Shown piece by piece: positions 33,647 to 41,425 of a stretch of DNA of 64,000 nucleotides (the first letter of the stretch is position 1; each line of letters starts with the position of its first letter). Below the pieces are notes generated by a model that saw only the letters and a program-made list of their open reading frames with translations, was not told where the DNA came from and did no database searches. A program made the position numbers and the translations under genes. This DNA comes from a bacterium (GTDB lineage: Bacteria > Bacillota > Clostridia > Oscillospirales > Oscillospiraceae), in the NCBI GenBank assembly GCA_004560305.1, contig SFVI01000001.1, positions 1 through 64,000 of the forward strand, given 5' to 3'.

Positions 33647-34552
33647 TCACTCCGGCAGCTTCAGCCAAGCGCCAAGTATCTCATCCCATTCAGGAGGATC
33701 AAAGGCCGCCGTCCCGTTATCGGAATAAAATGTCAGTTCGGAGAAATACACCCTGCCGTTAATCTCGTATAGATCGGTGCGAATAAAGGGAAAGCCTTCG
33801 CAAAGCTTCCGCGATATTGCAATCATATCTTCAAGCACCTCCGGCTTTTTCAGCGGATGCTCACTGTTGGGGTAATTCTGCTTCAGCTCCAGCAGGTTCC
33901 AGTTCAGATCAAAATAATCGATAGACTCATAGGCGGTCTTGTCATTCTGGATGGTCTGGATGATTCTGGGTTCCCCGTCAAAGCACAGGAACTTGTATAC
34001 ATTCAGGTTAACGCTGGAACTGTCCTCCATATATTTTTCTGCCATGATACAGGGTTTAATGTTCTTGTAAGGCCACTCCCTGCACAGTCTCCAGTGGTTC
34101 CGTTTCAGCCGTTTGCTCAAGTAAGCCCTTGCCTTCTCATAATCAAAGTTTTCTCTGTCCCTGCAAAAAACAATTCCCCCGCTGTCATGGTTGCACTTCA
34201 GGACAAACTGCTCCGGCAGGGCGTCAAAATTGATCTCATCGGCGCTTTTCCATGGGCCACCCACTAGGGGGATCAGATACTCCTCACCGATCTTTTCTGA
34301 TATGTATTGCCGTACTGCGTACTTATCCGCAATCTGGGTGTACAGCGGCTTGCGATCATGGAGCTTCAGCCACTGGAGTTTTTCGTTAAAGGTTTTCGGC
34401 TCCGCAAGGTTAAGCGGATATCCGGCAGCTATCTTGAACTGAATACGAATATACTGCTCATCCGGCATCCAGTCCAAAAAGCCCTTGCTGCCCAGCATGG
34501 AAAAGAGCCGTTTGGGGTCTCCCTTTATGTACCTAAGTGTCTCCAAATTCAA
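33647..34552 (-). CDS. TupA-like ATP-grasp ligase (copy 2)
   Basis: 301 residues, colinear with copy 1 over its whole length: KTFNEKLQWLKLHDRKPLY, EEYLIPLVGGPWKSADEI, QFVLKCNHDSGG, EWPYKNIKPCIMAEKYMED and RTDLYEINGRVYFSELTFYS. Start is TTG at 34552 with GGGAGG 8 bases upstream. Its G+C content is lower than its neighbours (42% in the 60 bases from 33901, counted by hand), so it may have arrived separately and diverged from copy 1, or the pair was imported together. The two may add different amino acids. Confidence 0.9.
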   Translation of the reverse strand: MNLETLRYIKGDPKRLFSMLGSKGFLDWMPDEQYIRIQFKIAAGYPLNLAEPKTFNEKLQWLKLHDRKPLYTQIADKYAVRQYISEKIGEEYLIPLVGGPWKSADEINFDALPEQFVLKCNHDSGGIVFCRDRENFDYEKARAYLSKRLKRNHWRLCREWPYKNIKPCIMAEKYMEDSSSVNLNVYKFLCFDGEPRIIQTIQNDKTAYESIDYFDLNWNLLELKQNYPNSEHPLKKPEVLEDMIAISRKLCEGFPFIRTDLYEINGRVYFSELTFYSDNGTAAFDPPEWDEILGAWLKLPE

Positions 34553-34566
34553 TGTAGCAACCTCCC

Positions 34567-35649
34567 TTATCCAATGATGCCCTCCACATATTCCCGCCAG
34601 TGTTCAAAGATTGCCTCCGGGCGGAAGGCAGAAGCGCTCTCCCCGGCAGCGTTGGCCAGGGTGCGGCGTTTCTTTTCATCCTTCAAAAGTTCAAGCATAG
34701 CAGCGCTGAGAGTTTCTTCCGCTCCCACCGGCACCAGCATACCGTTGACGCCATTTTTAATCACAGCCTCCGGCCCGCCGCAGGGACAGGCGGTGGAAAC
34801 GCAGCAGCGCCCGGCAGCCATGGCCTCCAGCAGGGCGTTGGGCATCCCCTCAAAGTCCGAGGGCAGCACAAACAGCTTGCACCCGGCCAGGGCAGATGGC
34901 ATATCGTTTCTGGCGCCCATGAGCCGGATCCGCCCCTCCATGCCCAGCTGGGCAATCAAGGCTTCCAGCGACTGCCGCAGCTCTCCCTCGCCGTAGATGC
35001 GCAGCTCTTCCTCCACATCCCCGGCGATGGCGGCAAAGGAGCGGATCAGCAGGGCCTGGTTCTTCTGGGCGGTCAGCCGCCCGGCGGTCATCACATAGCC
35101 GTTTTCTCCCGTACCTGCAACCTGGAAGAAGCGATCGTCCACCTGATTCATGATGATTTTCGATCGCTTTTGCAGCCGCTTTGGGAACCAGTTTTTGGCC
35201 CGTTCTGTCTGAAAGACGCAGCCGTCGGCCAGGGGCAGCAGCCACTTGCCGATGATGCGGCCCAGCCGGCCGCCGTACTCCCGCTCCGGGTCGTTGCGGA
35301 CGGAGACGATGGTCTTCACCGGCAGGAAGCGGCTGGCGAGCACCGCCCGGAAATTGGGCTCCGCCATGAAGGAGATCAGCGCCGCCGGTTTATATTCCCG
35401 GATCAGCCGCCGCAGGGCCTTGATCCGGCTGAGATTCCGCCGCAGGCGGGATTGGGAAATCTGCGCCTGTTCGATGGACAGGCGCTCCACCCCTTCCGGC
35501 ACCGGGTACTCCCACTGGTCCACGAAGCTGGTCACTACTACCGCCCGGTAACCGCAGGCAGCAAAGCGCTTGGCCAGCTGCAAAAGCACCCGCTCCGCCC
35601 CGCCGTCATGGATGGCGTTGATATAAAGCAGTAAGGTCTTGTTTTCCAT
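34567..35649 (-). CDS. Glycosyltransferase family 4
   Basis: 360 residues, GT-B fold: AIHDGGAERVLLQLAKRFAA at the N-terminus, VMTAGRLTAQKNQALLIRSF at the domain linker and LPSDFEGMPNALLEAMAAGR as the donor motif. Related to the gene at 31552. Its ATG directly abuts the TAA of the upstream DUF2334 gene; AAGGG lies 8 bases ahead. Confidence 0.9.
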   Translation of the reverse strand: MENKTLLLYINAIHDGGAERVLLQLAKRFAACGYRAVVVTSFVDQWEYPVPEGVERLSIEQAQISQSRLRRNLSRIKALRRLIREYKPAALISFMAEPNFRAVLASRFLPVKTIVSVRNDPEREYGGRLGRIIGKWLLPLADGCVFQTERAKNWFPKRLQKRSKIIMNQVDDRFFQVAGTGENGYVMTAGRLTAQKNQALLIRSFAAIAGDVEEELRIYGEGELRQSLEALIAQLGMEGRIRLMGARNDMPSALAGCKLFVLPSDFEGMPNALLEAMAAGRCCVSTACPCGGPEAVIKNGVNGMLVPVGAEETLSAAMLELLKDEKKRRTLANAAGESASAFRPEAIFEHWREYVEGIIG

Positions 35650-36384
35650 TTATTTTCCCTTGATTTTCTTTCGCAGGCCCCGCAGGCCGAAGTAGGCCCG
35701 GCGCAGCAGCCTGTCCTCCCAGTTTTCCTCCCGGTCGGTCTGCCCCAGAGGGAAGGGGACGAACTCCCCTTCGTGGACCCGGAGGAAGGCTTCCAGGTCC
35801 AGAAAGCCCCTCTCGTCCAGTTCATTGGGATGGTAGCAAAAGGTCACGGTATCAAAGGGCAGCTTCCGCACCCGGCCGGTCTGCTGGGGCACAAAGGTGA
35901 AGCCGTCTTTGCGGTAAGGGGCGTTGGCCACCGTGTCGCTGATGAGGCGGATGCTGCTGCACTCTTTCAGAGCAGTCAGGGTGTTTGCATCAAAGGTGTG
36001 GGAAGGGGCAAAAAACACCTTAGGCTCAATCCCCTGCTCTCGCAGTAGTTCCACCCCTGCGCTGATCTTTTCCTTCTGCTGCTCCAAAGGCAGGCCCGCG
36101 AATTCCGAGCGGGGATTCACCGGGTTCATGCCCCCGCTGGCACTGCCATACACATGGTCATAGCCATGCAGCGCCAGGCACCAGCCTCTTGCCTGCCAGG
36201 CTCGGACACGCTCCCAGAAGTTCTCGTCCTCCGGGTATTGGTTCATCATGGGGTCCTTGCAGGCGGGAATGATGCCCACCAGAGGCCTGACGCCGTAGGC
36301 CGTCAGCAGTTCTTCCATCCGCTGCCAGCGCTCCCGGTCATGCCGGGGGCAGGCGTCGTCCAGCCGCATGATATATTTGCTCAT
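35650..36384 (-). CDS. DUF2334 family polysaccharide-deacetylase-like protein
   Basis: 244 residues with a NodB-like barrel. MRLDDACPRHD supplies the Asp-Asp motif, ALHGYDHVYG the metal-binding His pair, and FFAPSHTFD and FCYHPNEL later strands. DUF2334 members are putative metal-dependent deacetylases or hydrolases. The absence of a signal peptide suggests action on a cytoplasmic lipid-linked or nucleotide-linked sugar. The ATG overlaps the stop of the upstream glycosyltransferase by four bases. Confidence 0.85.
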   Translation of the reverse strand: MSKYIMRLDDACPRHDRERWQRMEELLTAYGVRPLVGIIPACKDPMMNQYPEDENFWERVRAWQARGWCLALHGYDHVYGSASGGMNPVNPRSEFAGLPLEQQKEKISAGVELLREQGIEPKVFFAPSHTFDANTLTALKECSSIRLISDTVANAPYRKDGFTFVPQQTGRVRKLPFDTVTFCYHPNELDERGFLDLEAFLRVHEGEFVPFPLGQTDREENWEDRLLRRAYFGLRGLRKKIKGK

Positions 36385-37484
36385 ATCCGCTCACTCTCCT
36401 GCCAGAGTTTGTTGTATAGCCCGCTGAGCCGCTGCACGCTCTCCTCAATGGCAAAGCCTGCGGCGGCGATCTTCCCGCGCACATCCTGCCTTGCAATCGG
36501 TTCCGCCATGGCCCTGGCCCAGACATCGGCGCTGTCAATGGGCAGGCGGCGCACCAGGGGGGACAAATCCACGTCATGGGTGATTTTATCAGAGATCAGG
36601 CAGGGCAGACCGGCGGCCTGAGCCTCCACCACGGTGACCGGCAGCCCCTCCCACTTGGAGGGGAAGGCCAGCAGGTCCATGGCTTGCATCAGCTCCGCCA
36701 CGTCGCCGCGGTTGCCGGTAAGGATGACAGAAGCCCCAATGCCCAGTTCGGCAATTTTCCTCTCAATTTCTCCCCGCAGTTCTCCATCGCCCACCAGCAG
36801 CAGGACGGAGTCCGGCTGCTGCTCATGGAGTCTGGCAAAGCTCTCCAGCAAAAAGCCGTGGTTCTTGGCCTCATGGAAGCGGCCCACATGGCCCACCACC
36901 AGCTTGTTTTCTATTCCCAGCTGCTGCCGGTATTGCCGGCGGGTAGCCTCGTTATAACGGAATTTCTCCACATCCACAGCGTTGGGCAGCAGGAAAAAGC
37001 GGTCGCTTTGGCAGGCCTTCTCCCCAAAGAGCCAGGCCCCCGCTTCCCGTGTGCAGCTCATCAGCACATCGGCCTGACGCCGCAGGGGGTATTGCAGAGC
37101 CAGCTTCACCAGCGCGGAAAAACCGCTGCCGTTGGAGGTAGAGTGGCTGTGGATAATGGTCTTTACGCCGTGCTTCTTCGCCACCGGCAGGTACAGGGAA
37201 GCATAGCTGCGCACATGGGAGTGCAGCACCTTATACTCCGGGTGCTCCGAAAAAAACGTATCCCAGGCCCGGCGCACTTCCCCCACGTTGCCGTGGAAGC
37301 CGGGCATGGTATAGATCCGGCCCCCCAGGGTCCGAACCTCAGCGGCATAGTCGTCCCGGTCCGGGTGATCCAGAACAAAGTCAAACTGGATCTGCTCCCG
37401 GTCCATGTGCCGGTAAAGGTTCATCACCAGCGCCTGAGAGCCGCCCATTTCCAAGGCGCCGATCATATGAAGAATGCGGATCAT
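36381..37484 (-). CDS. Glycosyltransferase family 4
   Basis: 367 residues, GT-B fold, CapM/EpsF-like: HMIGALEMGGSQALVMNLYR, VVGHVGRFHEAKNHGFLLES and LAFPSKWEGLPVTVVEAQAA. AAGGAGATTGAGGA precedes the ATG. Overlaps both neighbours by the ATGA arrangement. Confidence 0.9.
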   Translation of the reverse strand: MIRILHMIGALEMGGSQALVMNLYRHMDREQIQFDFVLDHPDRDDYAAEVRTLGGRIYTMPGFHGNVGEVRRAWDTFFSEHPEYKVLHSHVRSYASLYLPVAKKHGVKTIIHSHSTSNGSGFSALVKLALQYPLRRQADVLMSCTREAGAWLFGEKACQSDRFFLLPNAVDVEKFRYNEATRRQYRQQLGIENKLVVGHVGRFHEAKNHGFLLESFARLHEQQPDSVLLLVGDGELRGEIERKIAELGIGASVILTGNRGDVAELMQAMDLLAFPSKWEGLPVTVVEAQAAGLPCLISDKITHDVDLSPLVRRLPIDSADVWARAMAEPIARQDVRGKIAAAGFAIEESVQRLSGLYNKLWQESERI

Positions 37485-38572
37485 TCCTCAATCTCCTTCA
37501 TGTACCGGGCGATGACAATCTCCCGGTCAAATTCACGAACTACCTTGTCGCGGCCCCGCAGGCCCATCTGCCGCTTCTCCTCATAGCTGAGGCACAGGAA
37601 GCGCTCCACCTTATCAATCAGGTCCCGGGCATTCCCCTTCTCAAAGATATAGCCGGTGACGCCGTCCTCCACCACATCCACGGAGCCGTTGATGTTGGAA
37701 GCGATGCAGGCCCGGCCGGTGGCCGCGGCCTCCAGCAGCACATTGGGCACGCCCTCGCCCCCCAGAGAGGGCAGGATCAGGCAGTGGCACTTACGCAGCA
37801 GGGGCTTCATATCGTCCTGAAAGCCCAGGTATTTCACCACGCCCAGGGCCTCATAATCGGCAATGCGCTTTTGATACTTTTCTTCCTCCACAAAGCCGGC
37901 AATGTAGAAGCAGGTGTTGGGCAGCAGCTCCCGGATGACCCGGGCGCACTCCAGATACTCGTCCATGCCCTTCACCGCCATGGCCCGGCCGGCAAAGAGG
38001 AAGCGGATTTCCCCGGTGTCCGGCAGTTCGGCCAGGCTGTTCTCCTGCAGATTCACCCCGGAACCGGGCAGCAGCGCCCAGTTATCCTTCACCATGCCGT
38101 GGCGGACGAAATAGTCCTTATCCCCGGTGTTCTGGAAAAACACCTTGTAGCACTTGCGGACGGAGACCTTATACAGCAGGCGCACCAGCTTGCTGAGGGC
38201 GGTCTCCTTCAAAAAGGTGGCCCCGGTGCCGGTGACGTTGCAGACCTGCTTCAGGCCCAGGGCGTTGGAGGCCATGGTGCCGTAAATATTGGGCTTGATG
38301 GTGTAGCTGAAGATGATGTCCGGCTTCAGCTCCTGCATCATCTTTTTGTACTGCCCCACCAGCTTCAGATCCTCTGCCGGGTTCATGCCCCGGCGGGACA
38401 TGGGCGTGTCGATCATGGTGCAGCCCAGGTCTTCAAAATAGCGGTTCCGCTCATCATAAGGCGAGGAGATATACACCCGGTGCCCCGCGGCGCACAGCCG
38501 GGCCACCAGCTCCCGCCGGAAGGCGTAGATAGTAATGTAATGGTTGGAAAGAATGAGAATGGTTTTCGGCAT
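37481..38572 (-). CDS. Glycosyltransferase family 4
   Basis: 363 residues, GT-B fold. SNHYITIYAFRRELVARLC and GTGATFLKETALSKLVRLLY are N-domain features typical of the enzyme next to the priming transferase, with FAGRAMAVKGMDEYLEC and LPSLGGEGVPNVLLEAAATG in the donor domain. By position it likely adds the second sugar. GAGGAAGG lies before the ATG. Confidence 0.9.
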   Translation of the reverse strand: MPKTILILSNHYITIYAFRRELVARLCAAGHRVYISSPYDERNRYFEDLGCTMIDTPMSRRGMNPAEDLKLVGQYKKMMQELKPDIIFSYTIKPNIYGTMASNALGLKQVCNVTGTGATFLKETALSKLVRLLYKVSVRKCYKVFFQNTGDKDYFVRHGMVKDNWALLPGSGVNLQENSLAELPDTGEIRFLFAGRAMAVKGMDEYLECARVIRELLPNTCFYIAGFVEEEKYQKRIADYEALGVVKYLGFQDDMKPLLRKCHCLILPSLGGEGVPNVLLEAAATGRACIASNINGSVDVVEDGVTGYIFEKGNARDLIDKVERFLCLSYEEKRQMGLRGRDKVVREFDREIVIARYMKEIEE

Positions 38573-38573
38573 G

Positions 38574-39464
38574 TCAGGCCTTCCTCTGCTCCATGAATTC
38601 CTTCACTTCCCGCTCCAGCCCTGCATTGAAGCTGGCGGGCATATAGCCAAAGTCCCGGGTGGCCGGCTCGTGGGAAAACACTCTGTCCTCCCCCAGGCGC
38701 AGCACCTTTTCGATCATGTCCACCTTGCCGCCGCTGAGCAGCTTCACCGCTTTCGCGCCAAAGACCCCCAGCCACATGGGGGCGCTGATAAAGCGCACCT
38801 TCTTTCCCATGTATTGGCCGATCAGCTCCAGCAGCTCATGGATGCTCAGCTCCCGTTCCCCGCTGATATTATAGCTCAGCTCCGGCAGCTTTTCCACCAT
38901 AGCGGCCTTGTAATAGGCCTGGCCCAGATCCCGGGCGTTCACCGGCTGGATCAGTCCCTTGCCGTGGTCGATCTCCGGCATGACGGGGAACCTGGCCACC
39001 ATCCGGATGAACTTGGAAATGTTGTGATCCCGCATGTCACCGAAGATCATGGTGGGGCGCAGGATGGTGATGTTCATACCCGCATCCAGATACTTCTGCA
39101 TCTCCCGTTCGATCTGCTTATATTCATCGGAAGCCATCTTGTGCCTGGAGTAGATGCCGGTAGTATGCACCAGGATGATGTGCTTCACACTGTCCACCCG
39201 GGAGATGGCCTCCAGCAGCTTCAGGGTGCGCCAGATGCCGGCAATATGGATCACCGTCTCCGCCCCGTCCACAAAACGCTTCAGATCCTCCACGCTCTCA
39301 ATATCACCGGGGAAGATCTCAATATCCAGGCCGGAGTCCGTCAGCCGCTGGGTCCTGGTGCTCTCACGCACCAGGCAGCGGATCTTGCCCTCATACTTGT
39401 TATCGATAAACTGCTGCAAAAGAAAGCCGCCGGAATGGCCGGTGAGGCCGGTAATTGCAATCAT
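38574..39464 (-). CDS. NAD(P)-dependent SDR epimerase/reductase
   Basis: 296 residues. N-terminal GLTGHSGGFLLQQFI nucleotide-binding motif, VIHIAGI, VHTTGIYS and ILRPTMIFGDMRD are typical of atypical/extended SDR proteins. The YKQIERE tyrosine-lysine spacing is not the classical YxxxK, so it may be an NmrA-like or epimerase relative. It probably modifies a nucleotide or lipid-linked sugar right after initiation. Its ATG overlaps the stop of the sugar-transferase gene. Confidence 0.82.
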   Translation of the reverse strand: MIAITGLTGHSGGFLLQQFIDNKYEGKIRCLVRESTRTQRLTDSGLDIEIFPGDIESVEDLKRFVDGAETVIHIAGIWRTLKLLEAISRVDSVKHIILVHTTGIYSRHKMASDEYKQIEREMQKYLDAGMNITILRPTMIFGDMRDHNISKFIRMVARFPVMPEIDHGKGLIQPVNARDLGQAYYKAAMVEKLPELSYNISGERELSIHELLELIGQYMGKKVRFISAPMWLGVFGAKAVKLLSGGKVDMIEKVLRLGEDRVFSHEPATRDFGYMPASFNAGLEREVKEFMEQRKA

Positions 39465-40075
39465 GACTTACTCTCCTTCTTCATTTCCTTGGGGCCGCCC
39501 TCTACCACGCCGCTGCCCCGCAGCACGTTTTTCACGGTCATCCAGAAAATTTTCATATCCATCCCAAAGCTGATGTTTTGGGCATACTCCCCGTCCAGCC
39601 GGGCCTTTTCCTCGATTTCCAGCTCGTCCCGGCCATTGACCTGGGCCCAGCCGGTAAGGCCGGGGGTAACGTCATTGGCGCCGTATTGATCCCGCTGGGC
39701 GATCAGGTCGTATTGGTTCCAGAGGGCGGGCCGGGGACCGATGATGCTCATCTTCCCGGTGAAGATCTGGGCGATCTGGGGCAGCTCATCCAGACTGGTC
39801 TTGCGCAGGAAGCTGCCGGTTTTGGTGATCCAGCGCTGGGGGTCGTTCAGCAGATGGGTGGGCATATCGTGAGGCGTGTCCTGCCGCATGGAGCGGAACT
39901 TCACGATGTTGAAATAGGTCTTATGAATCCCCACCCGCTTCTGCCGGAAGAACACCGGGCCCGGGTCTTCCGCCTTGATGGCGATGCTGATGATCAGAAA
40001 CAGGGGGCTCAGCACGATCAGCCCCAGGCCGGAAAGCAGCAAGTCCAAAGCCCGCTTACCAAAACGCTTGTACAT
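39461..40075 (-). CDS. Initiating sugar-phosphate transferase (PglC/WcaJ family)
   Basis: 204 residues, the short monotopic form. An N-terminal hydrophobic segment (LLLSGLGLIVLSPLFLIISI), the DPGPVFFRQKRVG motif with the catalytic Asp/Glu region, FRSMRQD, RKTSLDELPQ and GPRPAL are diagnostic of polyprenyl-phosphate glycosyl-1-phosphate transferases. It loads the first sugar phosphate on undecaprenyl phosphate and so starts synthesis of the repeating unit. Confidence 0.95.
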   Translation of the reverse strand: MYKRFGKRALDLLLSGLGLIVLSPLFLIISIAIKAEDPGPVFFRQKRVGIHKTYFNIVKFRSMRQDTPHDMPTHLLNDPQRWITKTGSFLRKTSLDELPQIAQIFTGKMSIIGPRPALWNQYDLIAQRDQYGANDVTPGLTGWAQVNGRDELEIEEKARLDGEYAQNISFGMDMKIFWMTVKNVLRGSGVVEGGPKEMKKESKS

Positions 40076-40081
40076 ACGCTT

Positions 40082-41200
40082 CTATCTCTCTTTCTTATCG
40101 TATACTGCCCCGGCGGGAACCCGCAGCTTGGTGGGCACCACGCTGCCCCGGGTGACGGTGCAGGCACAGCCCACATGGGAGTCGGCATGGATGACGCACT
40201 CCCGGTCCAGCACGCAGCCGGCGGAGAGGATCACATTGTCCTCCACGGTCACGTCGTTTGCGATGATGACCTTGGCCTCCACCACCACGCCGCTGCCCAG
40301 CTTCACATTGCTTTTGGAAATGGTGGCCGAAGGGTGGATCAGCCGGGGGATGGCATAGCCCGCCGCCAGCAGCTTGTCAAAATACGCCCGCCGCAAGTCC
40401 GAATCCCCAAAGCTGGGGATAGCCGCCGGAAAGGCGTAGCGCAGCTTTTTATAATCCGACAAAGGGCCGATGGCCAGCTTGTTATTGGGGTCATCGTCCA
40501 GAAAGGCGATCTCCGAAAAGATGCCCAGGGCCTCCGCAATTTCCCGCACCACCGGGCCCTGGCTGCCGGCACCCAGGATCAGCAGGTTCATCCGGGCCGT
40601 GCCCTCGCTGGCAGACAGGGGAACCTGCCGCTCCTGGCTGTATTTTTCCAGCACCGCCACGCTCTCCGGCCGGGGGACAAAATATTCCCCGAAACGCTTC
40701 AAAATCACATTGGGCTGCCGGATGCCCACATAAAAGCACAGGGTGTAAAGGTCCATGCCCGACTGGATGCACCGCCGGATAAAGGCATTGCGCAAATCCA
40801 TGGCCGACAGGGTGGCCGCCACGCCCCGGCGCTTGTTCACGGCGCTGAGCACATTCTGCATCATGTAAAAGGCCGGCAGCTCCCGGCTCCCGGTCATGAT
40901 GAAGCAGTCCCCCTCCGGGTAAAGCCCCGCCCGGCGCAGCAGGAAGCGGCGCACATGGGGCGGCATGGGCAGGCGCCGGGGCAGCTCCGCGGCGGTGAGG
41001 GCAAGGCCGCTGCCGGTCTTTACCGCCATCTGCCGGATCTCCACCGCGCCTTCCGTCAGGTCGATCTCTCCCCAGCGCAGGGCGCAGACCTCCGAGAGCA
41101 TCAGCCCCATGTGCAGGCAGAGATAGGCCCCCACCTTCCGCGGCTCCACGGCCCCGGTCAGCTCCTGTTCAATTAATTGGCATTGGCTCTCGGTTAACAT
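40082..41200 (-). CDS. Fusion: inactive tyrosine-recombinase-like domain + NeuD/PglD-like acyltransferase
   Basis: 372 residues. Residues about 20-195 follow the tyrosine-recombinase catalytic fold (LHMGLMLSEVCALRWGEIDL; KTG...RRLPMPPHV; DLRNAFIRRCIQSGMDL; FYVGIRQPN) but most catalytic residues are replaced: box I Arg is Met34, HxxR His is Met, the following His is Asn, the GH of the fourth box is GI, and no tyrosine sits at the nucleophile position. From residue 204 (MNLLILGAGSQG) a NeuD/PglD-type domain follows: Rossmann-like N-part, LIHPSATISK and a left-handed beta-helix. GAGGAAAT precedes the ATG at 41200. First gene of the operon. Confidence 0.82.
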   Translation of the reverse strand: MLTESQCQLIEQELTGAVEPRKVGAYLCLHMGLMLSEVCALRWGEIDLTEGAVEIRQMAVKTGSGLALTAAELPRRLPMPPHVRRFLLRRAGLYPEGDCFIMTGSRELPAFYMMQNVLSAVNKRRGVAATLSAMDLRNAFIRRCIQSGMDLYTLCFYVGIRQPNVILKRFGEYFVPRPESVAVLEKYSQERQVPLSASEGTARMNLLILGAGSQGPVVREIAEALGIFSEIAFLDDDPNNKLAIGPLSDYKKLRYAFPAAIPSFGDSDLRRAYFDKLLAAGYAIPRLIHPSATISKSNVKLGSGVVVEAKVIIANDVTVEDNVILSAGCVLDRECVIHADSHVGCACTVTRGSVVPTKLRVPAGAVYDKKER

Positions 41201-41249
41201 AACATTTCCTCGTTGAACGCTTGTCTTTTCGCGCTTTTTTACCTCGTAC

Positions 41250-41278
41250 AATATAGCATAGTTCAGCAGGCTTTGCAA
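41250..41278 (-). promoter_or_regulatory. Promoter of the polysaccharide operon
   Basis: Minus strand TTGCAA (41278-41273), 17 bases, TATATT (41255-41250). About 45 bases of leader to the first gene. It appears to be the only promoter for the 15 kb operon, since genes overlap or lie within a few tens of bases of each other. Confidence 0.75.
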
Positions 41279-41382
41279 CTGTTTTCCCGATAAAAAGCCA
41301 GATTTTCCCGGTCGTTTTTGTTGTTTTATATTGTATTTCAACTCAATATTTGTCCGGAATGTAATTTTTATAGCAAAAATCC

Positions 41383-41411
41383 AAGGCCAGTCTGAAAATC
41401 AGACCGGCCTT
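41383..41411 (-). terminator. Terminator of the transporter-like operon
   Basis: AAGGCCAGTCTG/CAGACCGGCCTT, 12 base pairs with one wobble or mismatch and a 5-base loop, followed on the minus strand by GGATTTTTGC. It separates the operon at 41426-49080 from the polysaccharide operon. Confidence 0.82.
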
Positions 41412-41425
41412 GAAAATACAAAGGC

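Noticed and set aside
40082..41200. Active phage or transposon integrase
   Set aside because: Most catalytic positions are substituted, the domain is fused to an acyltransferase, and no attachment sites or mobile genes flank it.
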